Assembly: GCF_000399665.1 (NCBI RefSeq)
Contig: NZ_KB976986.1
Span: 2,899,494 to 2,963,493, forward strand
Reading direction: 5' to 3'
Source: Acinetobacter calcoaceticus ANC 3811
GTDB lineage: Bacteria > Pseudomonadota > Gammaproteobacteria > Pseudomonadales > Moraxellaceae
DNA length: 64,000 nt
The position numbers and the translations under genes are program-made. The notes under the pieces are model-generated. The model ran no database searches. It was not told where the DNA came from and was given only the letters and a program-made list of their open reading frames with translations. Below, piece by piece: positions 29,380 to 41,049 of the stretch (within the stretch, counting starts at the first letter, position 1; each line of letters opens with the position of its first letter).

Positions 29380-30617
29380 AAGTTATCCTTAAAAACAATA
29401 TTTTCGAGTTTTTCTGCAATCATGGCATATTCAAGGTTTTGTAATACAAACTGTTTACCATTGGCACCTAGCTGTTGCCGCTGCTCTGCAGTGAGCGCAT
29501 ATAATTGTTCTACCGCTCCTACAATTGCTTGAGGATCTTCTGCTTCAATTGTAATTCCCGCTTGCGCTTGCTGAACTATATCACCCTTACCAGAAAAGGC
29601 ATGAATAATTGGTTTACCTGCATATAGGTATTCAGGTAATTTATTGGGCGCTATACCAAAACGGTAAAGTGGATTTTTCTGCCAACCTATATAACAAACA
29701 TCAAATTGCTCAAGCATTGACTGAATTTGCTTCTTTGGAATCGCATCAATAAAAGTAATATTCTGTAAGCCCAGAGAATTAACTTTTTGTATTAAATTAT
29801 CTTTTTCCTTTCCCGAACCTACAAGGACAAAATGTAAATGTGGATTAGTTGATAGCATCTGTGCTGCTTCAATAAGATCATCTATAGCATTAGCAACACC
29901 AATTGTTCCTGTGTAACCAATGATAAATTTATTTTGAGGTAATTGAGCAACCGTTTCTGTACTTAGAGTTTGTTTTTGAGACACTTCATCTAAAGGCACC
30001 CCATTAGGGATCCAGTGAAACTTACTACTGTCTAAACCTCGACTTTGCATATGTTCAATAGCATTATATAAATTTGAAAATACGTAATCAGCTTTTCTAT
30101 AAGCCCTGTCTTCAATCCATTGCATAAATTTTATGAATGGATGGCTTGGAGAATGGCCTCCTAATTCCATTAATGTTAGAGGCCAAATATCCCGCACTTC
30201 AAAGATAAAAGGAGTATTAAATTTATTAGCTAAATATTTAGCCCCCAAATAACCAATAAGTGAAGGAGAAGAATATAAAATTACATCAGGTTTTACTGGA
30301 ATTACATTTGCCAAAGTACGCAAGAGCCATGAAAACTTAAACCAGTTTAATACACGTTGTTTGCTATGTGCTTCTTCGTACTCTGGTAAATTCACCCATA
30401 CAAATGAGAAATTAGGAATAATCTCCTCAATGAGATACCGTTCCTCAAATTTTTTCGGATTACGAAGTAAATGACTATAACGCCCAGCAATCACATAAAC
30501 TTGATGACCCTTTTTAGCTAACTCTTGCGCCAAATAATAATGTCGACCACCCATTGCTGTTTCAGGAGTTGAGCTATATTGGTTAATAAACCAAAATGTT
30601 TTTTTATTTTCCATCAT
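29376..30617 (-). CDS. Glycosyltransferase family 4 (WbuB-like)
   Basis: The 413-aa GT-B fold protein has an N-terminal acceptor domain with GGRHYYLAQELAKKGHQVYV (about 23-43) and EVRDIWPLTLMELGG (about 140). The C-terminal donor domain has IGYTGTIGVAN, LHFVLVGSGKEKDNL and the closing APNKLPEYLYAGKPI region. The pattern fits GT4 enzymes such as WbuB that add an amino sugar; the donor is not determinable. Translation is linked to itrB (4-bp overlap), suggesting it makes the second linkage. Confidence 0.82.
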   Translation of the reverse strand: MMENKKTFWFINQYSSTPETAMGGRHYYLAQELAKKGHQVYVIAGRYSHLLRNPKKFEERYLIEEIIPNFSFVWVNLPEYEEAHSKQRVLNWFKFSWLLRTLANVIPVKPDVILYSSPSLIGYLGAKYLANKFNTPFIFEVRDIWPLTLMELGGHSPSHPFIKFMQWIEDRAYRKADYVFSNLYNAIEHMQSRGLDSSKFHWIPNGVPLDEVSQKQTLSTETVAQLPQNKFIIGYTGTIGVANAIDDLIEAAQMLSTNPHLHFVLVGSGKEKDNLIQKVNSLGLQNITFIDAIPKKQIQSMLEQFDVCYIGWQKNPLYRFGIAPNKLPEYLYAGKPIIHAFSGKGDIVQQAQAGITIEAEDPQAIVGAVEQLYALTAEQRQQLGANGKQFVLQNLEYAMIAEKLENIVFKDNL

Positions 30618-30618
30618 T

Positions 30619-31722
30619 TCAAATATCCAAAATACTTGAATAGAAATTCAAAAGTTTATTTTCTTCAATGCTCCAATTATACTTTTCTAAAACTGCAGCT
30701 CGCCCCTGTTCTCCAAGGACTCTAGCCTTATCAGGGTTATTTATAAAATAATCTATGGCCTTAGCAATTTCATGAGGTTTTAAAGGATCAATACAAATCC
30801 CACATTGTGCATCATTTACAATAAAGCGCCATAAAGGAAAGTCTGAAGCAATTACTGGTATTCCTGCACACATATATTCAAACATTTTTACAGGCAATGA
30901 ATCTAAATAACTTCGTGTTGGATGTAAAACAACTAAGCCCGCAACAGATGAAGCTAAAGTATTCTTTATTTCATTTCGGCCTACATAGCCTAGAAAGTTA
31001 ACTTTTTCCCATCCTTGCATTTCCATTACAGATTGCTCTAAATTTTTATCTGAAAAGTCTCCAGCAAGTACCAGTTTGGCTTCACTTTGTGTTGAATTAA
31101 CTGCCTGAACCATTTCAACAATTCCACGCACATCTGCTAAACCACCGATATAACAAACTTGATTTCCTTTTAAAGCATTTGTAGGGATTGAGCTAAACTC
31201 TTCTAATTTTGGGTAATTATTAATATCAATTGTATTTTTATTAATTTTAAGGAATTTATCTCGAATAAATGGGGTTGCTGCCACAATCCCATCTAATTTA
31301 GCACAAGCATATTTCTCATAAGCTTTAACTAAAAAAGCGATGATCTTTTTAGATACGAGATTCAAATAATGTTTCGACATAATCTGATTAGGCAAATCTT
31401 CATGTGCATCAAAAAAAACTTTTTTCCCTAGTTTCTTTAGTTTTAAACCGATTGGAATAAGCTCAGGATCGTGGAGATGATAAATTTTTGCATCTAAAGC
31501 AAGCGCTTTTTCGAATACAGCATTAGGAGCATTAAGCATACGGTTCTTTCGCCCATTAAACTTACCAACATCCAGAATTTTTACTAAATTTTTGACTTCA
31601 TCTCCTTTGCCATCGGCAACTACCAAATAAGTTTCATAACTTTTAGCAAGAGAACAACATTGTTTAACAAAAATACGCGTATCAAAACGAGGATGTGCAG
31701 ATGTTAAATGTGCAATTTTCAT
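30619..31722 (-). CDS. Glycosyltransferase, GT4-like
   Basis: The 367-aa GT-B type protein begins MKIAHLTSAHPRFDTRIFVKQC, typical of one GT4 subgroup, with HLHDPELIPIGLKL (about 98) and FDAHEDLP. The donor half has YIGGLADVRGIVEMV, AKLVLAGDFSD and SLPVKMFEYMCAGIPVIASD with the conserved glutamate. It should form one linkage of the repeat unit; substrate unknown. It ends 1 bp before the next gene and belongs to the capsule transcript. Confidence 0.82.
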   Translation of the reverse strand: MKIAHLTSAHPRFDTRIFVKQCCSLAKSYETYLVVADGKGDEVKNLVKILDVGKFNGRKNRMLNAPNAVFEKALALDAKIYHLHDPELIPIGLKLKKLGKKVFFDAHEDLPNQIMSKHYLNLVSKKIIAFLVKAYEKYACAKLDGIVAATPFIRDKFLKINKNTIDINNYPKLEEFSSIPTNALKGNQVCYIGGLADVRGIVEMVQAVNSTQSEAKLVLAGDFSDKNLEQSVMEMQGWEKVNFLGYVGRNEIKNTLASSVAGLVVLHPTRSYLDSLPVKMFEYMCAGIPVIASDFPLWRFIVNDAQCGICIDPLKPHEIAKAIDYFINNPDKARVLGEQGRAAVLEKYNWSIEENKLLNFYSSILDI

Positions 31723-31727
31723 AATAG

Positions 31728-33134
31728 CTACTTTTTAATCAAATTAAAGGTTAATCTTAGGCAAAACCAAATTACAATCAAAGGTCCAGCACCCCAAAGG
31801 AAGTTGACCATCATCGTCGAATCAACCTTAGGGTACATAAATACAAATCGTGCCAAAAAAATAGAGTAAATCATTATTACTAATGGATTTTTTGAATCTA
31901 AAACCGTCATATATATATATGAAAAAACACCACCAACAAGAAATATGATTGCAGGCCCTGCAAAAATAAAATTAGCATACGCCTCACCTATAGCCCCTGG
32001 TGTTGGTGCACCTGAGGTACTAGGAATATAGAGCTCCTTAATAAGTAATCCAATTGAATGAGGTTCATAACCAAATTGTGTGCCTATCGTATTTCTAAAG
32101 GTATCTAAATAAGATTTTCCTAGTAACATATTAGAACTATCAAATGTTTTAAAAACTATTACTAGCTGCTGTAAATCAGTGATATTACCATCACCAATAA
32201 TAGTACCTATGAAACTTTTCTCTGATAAATCAAGATCAACACCCATAAAATACTGATTACTTAATATCCTTAAAAAGTAAACAACAAATCCCAAGCTCAT
32301 TAATGAAAAAAGAAAAATTATAATTTTTCTTCTTTTTTCAGGGAAACAAAAATAGTAGAAAATCATTTGGGCCATTACATAAGTAAAAGCTAAAGTAATA
32401 CGACCTGTAGATAAACCTATAACTAAACCAATAAAACTGAACAACACAAAATAGAAACTAACTTTATTGTTTTTAACAACTGATGCAATTAACCATAAAA
32501 AAACCCCAGCGTAATATAAATGATATGGCAGAGTTGATAGTTGAGCATCCTCAATAAGATGCCTAAAAGCTTGAAAATACAGTAGCATAGGGATAACACC
32601 TCCTGCTAATGTATAACTCATCCATACCCAATAAGCCAAACCAATGGTTATAAGAAGAAAACAAATGGGTTTATATAAAATCAATAAACTATCATAATAA
32701 GAGCCGCTCCATGTTCCTCTTAGAACAACATTTTTTTTCTTATAAAAAATACTAAACCCAAATACAAAAAACAAGTAACAAACTACTGCATATAAAATAG
32801 AATAAAATAAATACAACTCAGCTTCAAGTCGACTTAAGTTCAAATAAGATAAAAACTTTCCAAAATCACCATCACTAAAAGCATAATAGAATGAACCAAA
32901 TACATATCCTAAATACATAAATGAAAATATACTTAATGGATTAATAAGTATATTTTTTCCGTAAGCTATATTTGCAAAAATAATTATTACAAATAAAAAG
33001 GAAGCTACTAACGATATAAATGGTGTTGTTGCATAAAATTCTGAAACAAACCCACCTATAATAAAAATAAGGGCAATAGGAAAAATAAGAAACAATAATA
33101 TTTTATCATTTGAATAGTTAACTATATTTCTCAT
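31728..33134 (-). CDS. wzy: Wzy capsule repeat-unit polymerase
   Basis: The 468-aa protein has about ten or more membrane helices and a large loop around residues 290-370 (LDLSEKSFIGTIIGDG ... GYEPHSIGLLIKELYIPSTSGAPTPGAIGEAYANF). That loop is the hallmark of oligosaccharide-repeat polymerases. Very AT-rich, as is usual for wzy. It sits between glycosyltransferases and wzx and overlaps wzx by 4 bp. It polymerises lipid-linked repeats in the periplasm. Wzy proteins diverge strongly, so the call rests on topology and context. Confidence 0.82.
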   Translation of the reverse strand: MRNIVNYSNDKILLFLIFPIALIFIIGGFVSEFYATTPFISLVASFLFVIIIFANIAYGKNILINPLSIFSFMYLGYVFGSFYYAFSDGDFGKFLSYLNLSRLEAELYLFYSILYAVVCYLFFVFGFSIFYKKKNVVLRGTWSGSYYDSLLILYKPICFLLITIGLAYWVWMSYTLAGGVIPMLLYFQAFRHLIEDAQLSTLPYHLYYAGVFLWLIASVVKNNKVSFYFVLFSFIGLVIGLSTGRITLAFTYVMAQMIFYYFCFPEKRRKIIIFLFSLMSLGFVVYFLRILSNQYFMGVDLDLSEKSFIGTIIGDGNITDLQQLVIVFKTFDSSNMLLGKSYLDTFRNTIGTQFGYEPHSIGLLIKELYIPSTSGAPTPGAIGEAYANFIFAGPAIIFLVGGVFSYIYMTVLDSKNPLVIMIYSIFLARFVFMYPKVDSTMMVNFLWGAGPLIVIWFCLRLTFNLIKK

Positions 33135-34549
33135 AACACCCTCATATATGAAGAAATATTTCTAAAAATATTTCTAAAAACATCAAAAAACATCAAAATA
33201 CTAAATATCAGAAACAATAATGCTGTGAGAATAAGATAAATATAATTCAAACTCATTAAAGAAATTAAAAGTGAAAATACTACCGAAAGCAAACTATGTA
33301 AGTATAATTTATATCTTTTAAAGTCCTTCCAAATTCGACTAGAAACTTCAGTTCTAAGAACGAAATAAATCCAAAATGAAATAGCCAAAGATATGGCTGC
33401 CCCTATAGCACCATAGCTTTTAACAAGAAACCATAATAGAATTATATTGGAAAGCAAACCAACAACACTTACAAATATAGATATAATTGTTTTTCTTTTA
33501 ACTAATATTCCTATAGCTGTAGATTCAGATAAAGTATAAAGTAGAGGCTGTAAAACACACAACAAAATTATATGTCCAATTTCATTATATGTATTTGGTA
33601 AGAATTTTGGAATTAGTGGCATACAGATACAGACAGCAAATAATATAAATGAAATTACTAATGCAATAAACTGACTTACACGCTCCACTTCGTTAACTGG
33701 ATCGCCTTCTTTAATTAATTTATAAATTGTTGGAACCCATATTGTATTAAAAATGGTTGTTAAGACACTAAAACCTGCTGCTATACTAACAGCAACACTA
33801 AAAAGTCCAACCTCTAATAATGTGGAGTAGTTTAATAAAAATATACGAGAACATGCTTGCATTAACCAAAAGACCAACCCACTGACAACTAGTGGAAATC
33901 CAAAAATAAGCATTTTTTTCAATAGCTTATAATCAAAATTTACTTTTAAAAGATCAATCAAATCACCTTTAATATATACACAAAAAATTATCAATACTAA
34001 AAATAATGAAATAGCCTGAATTGTAATTAATTTATTAAAATCGAATTTATTGGATCCTAAAAAAAATAAACCCAAAACAGCTATAAGAAGAAATATTTTT
34101 GGAAAAATTTGGCTTATCGAATAGATCAAACCTTTTTCTTGCATTCTAATATTCAACGTGACATATCTAAGCAGCATAGTCAAAATCACACAGACTATTG
34201 TCATAGAAGACAAATAATATGATGATATTTTATATGCATTTTGTGAAATAGAATCTATACTAAAAATTATAAACAACGTGGCAATAAGTATACTAAATAA
34301 AACTGAAGTTAGAATTGAGGTTTTAAATACAACAGCCTTATTCTCAACTTCATGATATTCTCTTACATATGCTTGATCTAAGCCTAATGTGAGCAAAATA
34401 CAAGAAAAGCTCAGCACAATTTGTAAAATACTAAATCGGCCAATATCTTCTACTGTAAACATCCAAGTTAATACGGGTATGGTCAAAATGCCTAGCAATG
34501 CTGCCCCGATCGGACCAAGACTAAAGTGTAATATTTTTTTTATATTCAT
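33131..34549 (-). CDS. wzx: Wzx flippase
   Basis: The 472-aa protein has about 12-14 membrane helices and an N-terminus (HFSLGPIGAALLGILTIPVLTW ... FSILQIVLSF ... GLDQAYVREYHE) typical of polysaccharide exporters of the MOP superfamily. It would flip undecaprenyl-linked repeat units to the periplasm. It overlaps wzy and the upstream glycosyltransferase by 4 bp each. Very AT-rich. Confidence 0.87.
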   Translation of the reverse strand: MNIKKILHFSLGPIGAALLGILTIPVLTWMFTVEDIGRFSILQIVLSFSCILLTLGLDQAYVREYHEVENKAVVFKTSILTSVLFSILIATLFIIFSIDSISQNAYKISSYYLSSMTIVCVILTMLLRYVTLNIRMQEKGLIYSISQIFPKIFLLIAVLGLFFLGSNKFDFNKLITIQAISLFLVLIIFCVYIKGDLIDLLKVNFDYKLLKKMLIFGFPLVVSGLVFWLMQACSRIFLLNYSTLLEVGLFSVAVSIAAGFSVLTTIFNTIWVPTIYKLIKEGDPVNEVERVSQFIALVISFILFAVCICMPLIPKFLPNTYNEIGHIILLCVLQPLLYTLSESTAIGILVKRKTIISIFVSVVGLLSNIILLWFLVKSYGAIGAAISLAISFWIYFVLRTEVSSRIWKDFKRYKLYLHSLLSVVFSLLISLMSLNYIYLILTALLFLIFSILMFFDVFRNIFRNISSYMRVL

Positions 34550-35631
34550 TTTAAGACTATTTCATAGAGTTTCTTAAATTTATTTACTATTGCTTGGGCT
34601 GAATAATCACTATTTAACGACAAGCCTTCTAATTCAAGTTGATTATTTAAGATTTTCTGCTCCAAATTATTCAAACTAGATTCAGAATAATCCTCTAAGA
34701 CAAAACCTGAATTTTGCTCTACAAAATTTTTATATGGTTTTATATTACTTAATATGGGAAAACTTCCTCTTAAAAATGGTTCAATCACGCCTCCTCCTAA
34801 AGCATCCGAAATAGGGATAGATACATGATATTTTGTTTGACTATAAAGAACGTATAACTCATTTGTATTTAGCAATCTATTAATAAAAATTATTTTATCC
34901 TCATCTGCTCCTAATTTATCTTTAAAATTTTTAACATCTTCCTCAGATGAGAAGCCACGCAAAACAACAATTTTCAATTCTTTAATATTCGAGAGCTTTT
35001 TAATAACTTTTACAACATTATCTGGATCATATACTTTTGATAGACCCCGAGGAAAAACTATCAAATGATTATCCTGTTCAATACTATATTCCTTTTTCAA
35101 CATAGCTTGAATCAATTGATAATTAGTATCTGAAGGCTTTTCTACAGGAAACCCCCAATAAAAAACATTAATTTTATTTTTAATATATTTTCCATGTTTT
35201 TTTACAAGCTCCTCTAATATATGATTAGAAGAGGTATGCATCAAATTTGCTTTTTTTATAACTATAGCATTAATTAGCTTAAACATCTCTCTCTTTAAAA
35301 GTGAGCCTTTATTCGGCGCTAACATAACGTCAGAACCCCATAATCCTACTATTAATGGCTTTTTCTGGAATATAGCCATAATCCCATAGTGATTAATAAT
35401 ATGGGCGTGAACTATATCAGGATTTAGTTTTTTTACTAATTTATTAACTTTGTAAAATTTAAAATAATCAATAAAACTATTAATTTCACCTAAACTAATT
35501 ACTTTTTTTTCTAAATCAGTTTCCACATTAAAGCTTGCAACCCAAACCTCACATTCACTATATTTTTCTAAAGCTTTAGATAAACGCTGAACAATAGGTG
35601 AAGAATAGGGTGCAAGCATTAATATTTTCAT
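34546..35631 (-). CDS. Glycosyltransferase, GT4-like
   Basis: The 361-aa protein has the GT-B layout. The N-terminal half contains LAPYSSPIVQRLSKALEK and a DIVHAHIINHYGIMA strand. The C-terminal half has IVFPRGLSKVYDPDNV and VSIPISDALGGGVIEPFLRGSFPI, where the conserved glutamate motif is recognisable. It is the third transferase of the locus. Its position next to the dga genes suggests, but does not prove, a role with the GlcNAc3NAcA residue. Confidence 0.8.
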   Translation of the reverse strand: MKILMLAPYSSPIVQRLSKALEKYSECEVWVASFNVETDLEKKVISLGEINSFIDYFKFYKVNKLVKKLNPDIVHAHIINHYGIMAIFQKKPLIVGLWGSDVMLAPNKGSLLKREMFKLINAIVIKKANLMHTSSNHILEELVKKHGKYIKNKINVFYWGFPVEKPSDTNYQLIQAMLKKEYSIEQDNHLIVFPRGLSKVYDPDNVVKVIKKLSNIKELKIVVLRGFSSEEDVKNFKDKLGADEDKIIFINRLLNTNELYVLYSQTKYHVSIPISDALGGGVIEPFLRGSFPILSNIKPYKNFVEQNSGFVLEDYSESSLNNLEQKILNNQLELEGLSLNSDYSAQAIVNKFKKLYEIVLK

Positions 35632-35632
35632 T

Positions 35633-36712
35633 TTATTTCCAACAATTTACAACTTTAACAATTTTTACTTCATCTAAGTAAGGATGCATAGGCAAACTCA
35701 TAACTCTTTCAGCAATCGCATCACCGACAGGCAACTTCACACTTACATCGGCCACAGCAGGTTGTTTGTTTAAAGGGATCGGATAATGCACCGCTGTTGG
35801 AATACCTTGTGCTTTTAGTTTTTCTTGAACTTCTGTACGGTTATCAACCTGAATCGTATATTGTGCCCAAGCACTCGTATTATGCGATTCAAGATATGGT
35901 GTAGTATTAATACCGGCTTGACTGAATAACTGATTATAAATTTCAGCTACTTTTTGACGTGCTTGCATTTCATCATCCAAAATTTCTAATTTTGGTAATA
36001 AAATAGCTGCTTGCAAGGTATCTAAACGGCTATTTACACCCACCCGAATATGATGATAACGCTTATCTTGACCATGACGCGCAATCTGACGAATTACTTT
36101 AGCAAGCTCATCATCATTGGTAAAAATAGCACCGCCATCTCCATAGCAACCTAATGGCTTACTTGGGAAAAAGCTAGTACAGGCAACCGTACTTAGGTTA
36201 CAGCTTTTACGGCCCTTATAGGTTGCACCAAAACTTTGCGCAGCATCCTCAATCACAGGAATACCATACTTTGATGCAATCGCATTGATTGCATCAAAGT
36301 CAGCACATTGACCATATAAACTCACAGGAATAATGGCTTTGGTCCGAGGAGTAATTGCTGCTTCTAATTTTTCAACGTCTAAATTATAAGTTTTCGGATT
36401 TACATCAACGTAGACAGGTTTTGCACCTAATAGTGCAACTGTTTCCGCTGTCGCAATATAGGTAAAGCCTGGCGTAATTACTTCATCACCTGGACCAATA
36501 CCAAATGCCATTTGCGCAATTTGCAAGGCATCTGTTCCATTGGCACAAGTAATACAATGTCTAGCCCCCACATAGGCAGCAAGCTTTTCTTCCAACTCAA
36601 TTACTTCTGGGCCTAAAATGTACTGACCATGTGTCAATACATTTTGAATGCCAGCATCAATTTTATCTTTAATTCGATTTTGCTGTGTTTTTAAATCAAT
36701 AAAGTCAATCAT
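35633..36712 (-). CDS. dgaC: UDP-3-keto-sugar aminotransferase DgaC (WbpE type)
   Basis: The 359-aa PLP enzyme has TCANGTDALQIA (about 57), IPVIEDAAQSFGATYKG (about 150-166) and the lysine in TSFFPSKPLGCYGDGGAI (about 179). It starts MIDFIDLKTQQNRI, characteristic of WbpE/WlbC aminotransferases that use glutamate to aminate UDP-3-keto-GlcNAcA. It is followed upstream in the operon by DgaB and DgaA homologues, which strengthens the assignment. Confidence 0.9.
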   Translation of the reverse strand: MIDFIDLKTQQNRIKDKIDAGIQNVLTHGQYILGPEVIELEEKLAAYVGARHCITCANGTDALQIAQMAFGIGPGDEVITPGFTYIATAETVALLGAKPVYVDVNPKTYNLDVEKLEAAITPRTKAIIPVSLYGQCADFDAINAIASKYGIPVIEDAAQSFGATYKGRKSCNLSTVACTSFFPSKPLGCYGDGGAIFTNDDELAKVIRQIARHGQDKRYHHIRVGVNSRLDTLQAAILLPKLEILDDEMQARQKVAEIYNQLFSQAGINTTPYLESHNTSAWAQYTIQVDNRTEVQEKLKAQGIPTAVHYPIPLNKQPAVADVSVKLPVGDAIAERVMSLPMHPYLDEVKIVKVVNCWK

Positions 36713-36713
36713 A

Positions 36714-38242
<1,529 letters not shown>

Positions 38243-38271
38243 TTAAACTTCAATTTAATAATAAGATAAAA

Positions 38272-39567
38272 TTAGAGACGGAATACAGTAAAGCCAGCAT
38301 CTGACATTTCAGTGCGGTCAAAAAGACTTTTAACATCAGCTAACACAGGTTTTTCACCCTTCATATAACTGTGTAATTCGCTTGCTGAAAGTGATCGAAA
38401 CTCATTGTGACCTACCGCAACAATGACGCTATCTACAAGGTTTTGAGCATCAACTCTTCCAAGCTCTATGCCATATTCATGTCTAACTTCATCCGCATCC
38501 GCCCATGGGTCTGCCACTACAACCTGCGCTCCCCAGAACTCTAACTCTTTAATGAGATCTGCTACTTTACTATTACGAATATCAGGACAATTTTCTTTAA
38601 AAGTTACTCCGAGTACACCAACTTTCGCACGAGGCACGTCAATACCATTTTGAAGCATTAGCTTAATCGTGTTACGAGCAACATAACGTGCCATATTATC
38701 GTTGATACGACGACCAGCAAGAATCACTTGTGGATGATAGCCAACTTCTTCTGCTTTATGAGTCAAATAATATGGATCAACACCAATACAGTGCCCACCT
38801 ACTAAACCTGGACGGAACGGTAAGAAGTTCCATTTACTACCAGCGGCTTCCAAAACGTCTAAAGTATCAATACCAATTCGATCAAAAATAACAGAGAGCT
38901 CATTTACTAAAGCAATATTTAAATCACGTTGCGTGTTCTCAATAACTTTAGCAGCCTCTGCAACTTTAATGCTAGAAGCTTTATGAGTTCCCGCAGTAAT
39001 AATGCTTGCATACACTGCATCTACAGTATTTGCCACTTCAGGAGTACTACCACTGGTAATCTTTTTAATTTTAGTTAATGTATTAATTTTATCGCCTGGG
39101 TTAATACGTTCAGGACTATAACCTGCAAAAAAATCTTCGTTAAATTTTAGGCCAGAGATTTTTTCTAAAATAGGAATACATACTTCTTCAGTCGCACCTG
39201 GGTATACCGTAGATTCATATACAACGATATCGCCTTTCTTTAAAGCTTGTCCTACAGTTTCACTCGCTTTTTTTAAGGGGGTTAAATCTGGTCGATTGAC
39301 CTGATCAACAGGAGTTGGAACAGTTACAATAAAAAAATTACTTTGTTCTAAATCATCTAAATTTGCACTAAAACTTAAGTTTTGTGATTGTTGCAACTCT
39401 TCAGGTGTAACTTCTAGAGTATGGTCTTGGCCACTTTTCAATTCATCAATACGTTTTTGATTAATATCAAATCCAATTACCGGCCCTTTTTTCCCAAACT
39501 CAACCGCCAATGGCAAGCCTACATAACCTAAACCTATAATCGCTATTCTTAAATCGGCAAGTTGCAT
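38272..39567 (-). CDS. gna: UDP-N-acetylglucosamine 6-dehydrogenase Gna (WbpA/TviB type)
   Basis: The 431-aa UDP-sugar dehydrogenase has GLGYVGLPLAVEFGKKG (residues 12-28) for NAD, VYESTVYPGATEE, and the catalytic cysteine in GGHCIGVDPYYLT (about 265). It oxidises UDP-GlcNAc to UDP-GlcNAcA, the start of the GlcNAc3NAcA route continued by DgaA, DgaC and DgaB. It is the first gene of the capsule-specific run transcribed away from wza. RBS AAGGAATAAGG lies ahead of the ATG. Unlike Ugd in the same locus, all motifs are intact. Confidence 0.92.
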   Translation of the reverse strand: MQLADLRIAIIGLGYVGLPLAVEFGKKGPVIGFDINQKRIDELKSGQDHTLEVTPEELQQSQNLSFSANLDDLEQSNFFIVTVPTPVDQVNRPDLTPLKKASETVGQALKKGDIVVYESTVYPGATEEVCIPILEKISGLKFNEDFFAGYSPERINPGDKINTLTKIKKITSGSTPEVANTVDAVYASIITAGTHKASSIKVAEAAKVIENTQRDLNIALVNELSVIFDRIGIDTLDVLEAAGSKWNFLPFRPGLVGGHCIGVDPYYLTHKAEEVGYHPQVILAGRRINDNMARYVARNTIKLMLQNGIDVPRAKVGVLGVTFKENCPDIRNSKVADLIKELEFWGAQVVVADPWADADEVRHEYGIELGRVDAQNLVDSVIVAVGHNEFRSLSASELHSYMKGEKPVLADVKSLFDRTEMSDAGFTVFRL

Positions 39568-39943
39568 AAAAGTTAGCCTTATTCCTTACAAATTGTATAT
39601 ATTAAATAATGATACATATTGACCAAATATAGTCGTGCGTAACTATATCAGTTTTTTTTTATTAACCGTAATTCAATTGTATAAAAGTGTTTACAGATCT
39701 TAGGTTCTTTTTAGATAATCTAACTTATTCTTTCCATCTAATTTCCAGTTCAGTAGAAGTTAACTAATAACATGGTAAAGTGTGTTGATATAAATTAAAC
39801 ATACAAAGCTCTACTCTTTTTCTATGTTTTTTATTTTTTTTTCAGCTAGAATCGGACCATCTGTGTCTAACATAAGCATTTAATGCTATACGATTAACGA
39901 TACAGACAGTATCAATTAAAGATAAATAGACAAAGGGTTTCTT
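39568..39943. promoter_or_regulatory. Divergent gna/wza intergenic region
   Basis: This 376-bp AT-rich region separates the two capsule transcription units and must hold their promoters. Weak candidates exist, such as TTGGTC with 17-bp spacing to AATATA for gna, and TATACG before wza. None is convincing, and no JUMPstart or ops-type element was seen. Confidence 0.5.
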
Positions 39944-41044
39944 GTGAAGTATTGTCAGTTTTTTTCTGTTCTTGCTTTAAGTTTAAGTGCTGCTAGCTGT
40001 GCAGTTACTTCCGGTTTACAAACTTACGATATTCCAAATGAGGGCGTTTATAGAACCGACCTAGGAACTACCGTTAATGTTGTAAAAATTTCTCAAGAAA
40101 CACTACCAGCAATACAACCAGCTCAGGTTGACTATCAACGTGACTATGCAGCCCTCTTTAAAAATCAGCAACCGATTTACCGCTTAAGCCCAGGAGATGT
40201 GCTCTCAATTCAGCTTTGGGCTTACCCTGAAATTACGCCTCCTGTAAACAACGTTAATAATGAACAATCTGTTCAGGCAAATGGTTATCCAATTGACCAG
40301 AGTGGTTACATTCAATTCCCGTTAGTAGGTCGCTACAAGGCTTCTGGTAAAACTTTGGCTCAAGTTAACCGTGAGTTACGTAGTCATTTAGCCCGTTTCT
40401 TAAAAAATCCGGATGTTACGGTTCGTGTATTATCCTATGAAGGTCAGCGTTTTTCGGTACAAGGCAGTGTAATAAAAGGCGGACAGTTTTATTTAAGTGA
40501 TCAGCCTGTGAGTGTATATACAGCTTTAGGACTTGCTGGTGGTGTGAGTGATAGAGGCGATAATACTTACATTCAGCTTATTCGTAATAGTCGAACCTAT
40601 AATTTAAATACAATCGATTTAGAAAAGGCGGGTTATTCATTACATAAACTACTAGTTCAACCCAATGACACGATTTATGTGAGTACACGCGAAAACCAGA
40701 AAATTTATATCATGGGTGAGTCAGGTAAAAACCAAGCCTTAGCAATGCGTGATCAAGGCATGACTTTAACCGACGCATTGGGTGAAAGCTTAGGAATTAA
40801 CCCAATTTCGGCGAGTGCAAGCCGCATTTATGTAGTACGTACCAACCCTAATGACCATACAACAGAAATTTATCATTTAAACTTAATGAGCATTGGTGAC
40901 TTTGGCTTAGCCAATCAATTTAAATTACGTAGTAATGATATTGTCTATGTAGATGCGACTGGCTTGACTCGCTGGCAACGTGTGGTTAACCAGATTATTC
41001 CTTTCTCAAATGCTTTATATAACATAGACCGTTTGGGGCAATAA
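39944..41044 (+). CDS. wza: Capsule export outer-membrane lipoprotein Wza
   Basis: The 366-aa polysaccharide export protein has a signal peptide with lipobox (LSAASC, Cys near residue 19). Its periplasmic domain contains YRLSPGDVLSIQLWAYPEIT (about 84-103), IDQSGYIQFPLVGRYKASGKTL, and two later SLBB-like repeats (FSVQGSVIKGGQF; IYIMGESGKNQAL). It forms the outer-membrane export channel. The start is GTG at 39944; no better ATG precedes the signal sequence. First gene of wza-wzb-wzc. Confidence 0.94.
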   Translation: MKYCQFFSVLALSLSAASCAVTSGLQTYDIPNEGVYRTDLGTTVNVVKISQETLPAIQPAQVDYQRDYAALFKNQQPIYRLSPGDVLSIQLWAYPEITPPVNNVNNEQSVQANGYPIDQSGYIQFPLVGRYKASGKTLAQVNRELRSHLARFLKNPDVTVRVLSYEGQRFSVQGSVIKGGQFYLSDQPVSVYTALGLAGGVSDRGDNTYIQLIRNSRTYNLNTIDLEKAGYSLHKLLVQPNDTIYVSTRENQKIYIMGESGKNQALAMRDQGMTLTDALGESLGINPISASASRIYVVRTNPNDHTTEIYHLNLMSIGDFGLANQFKLRSNDIVYVDATGLTRWQRVVNQIIPFSNALYNIDRLGQ

Positions 41045-41049
41045 TTATT

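Noticed and set aside
39568..39943. JUMPstart/ops element before the capsule export genes
   Set aside because: No GGCGGTAG core or related sequence was found on either strand.
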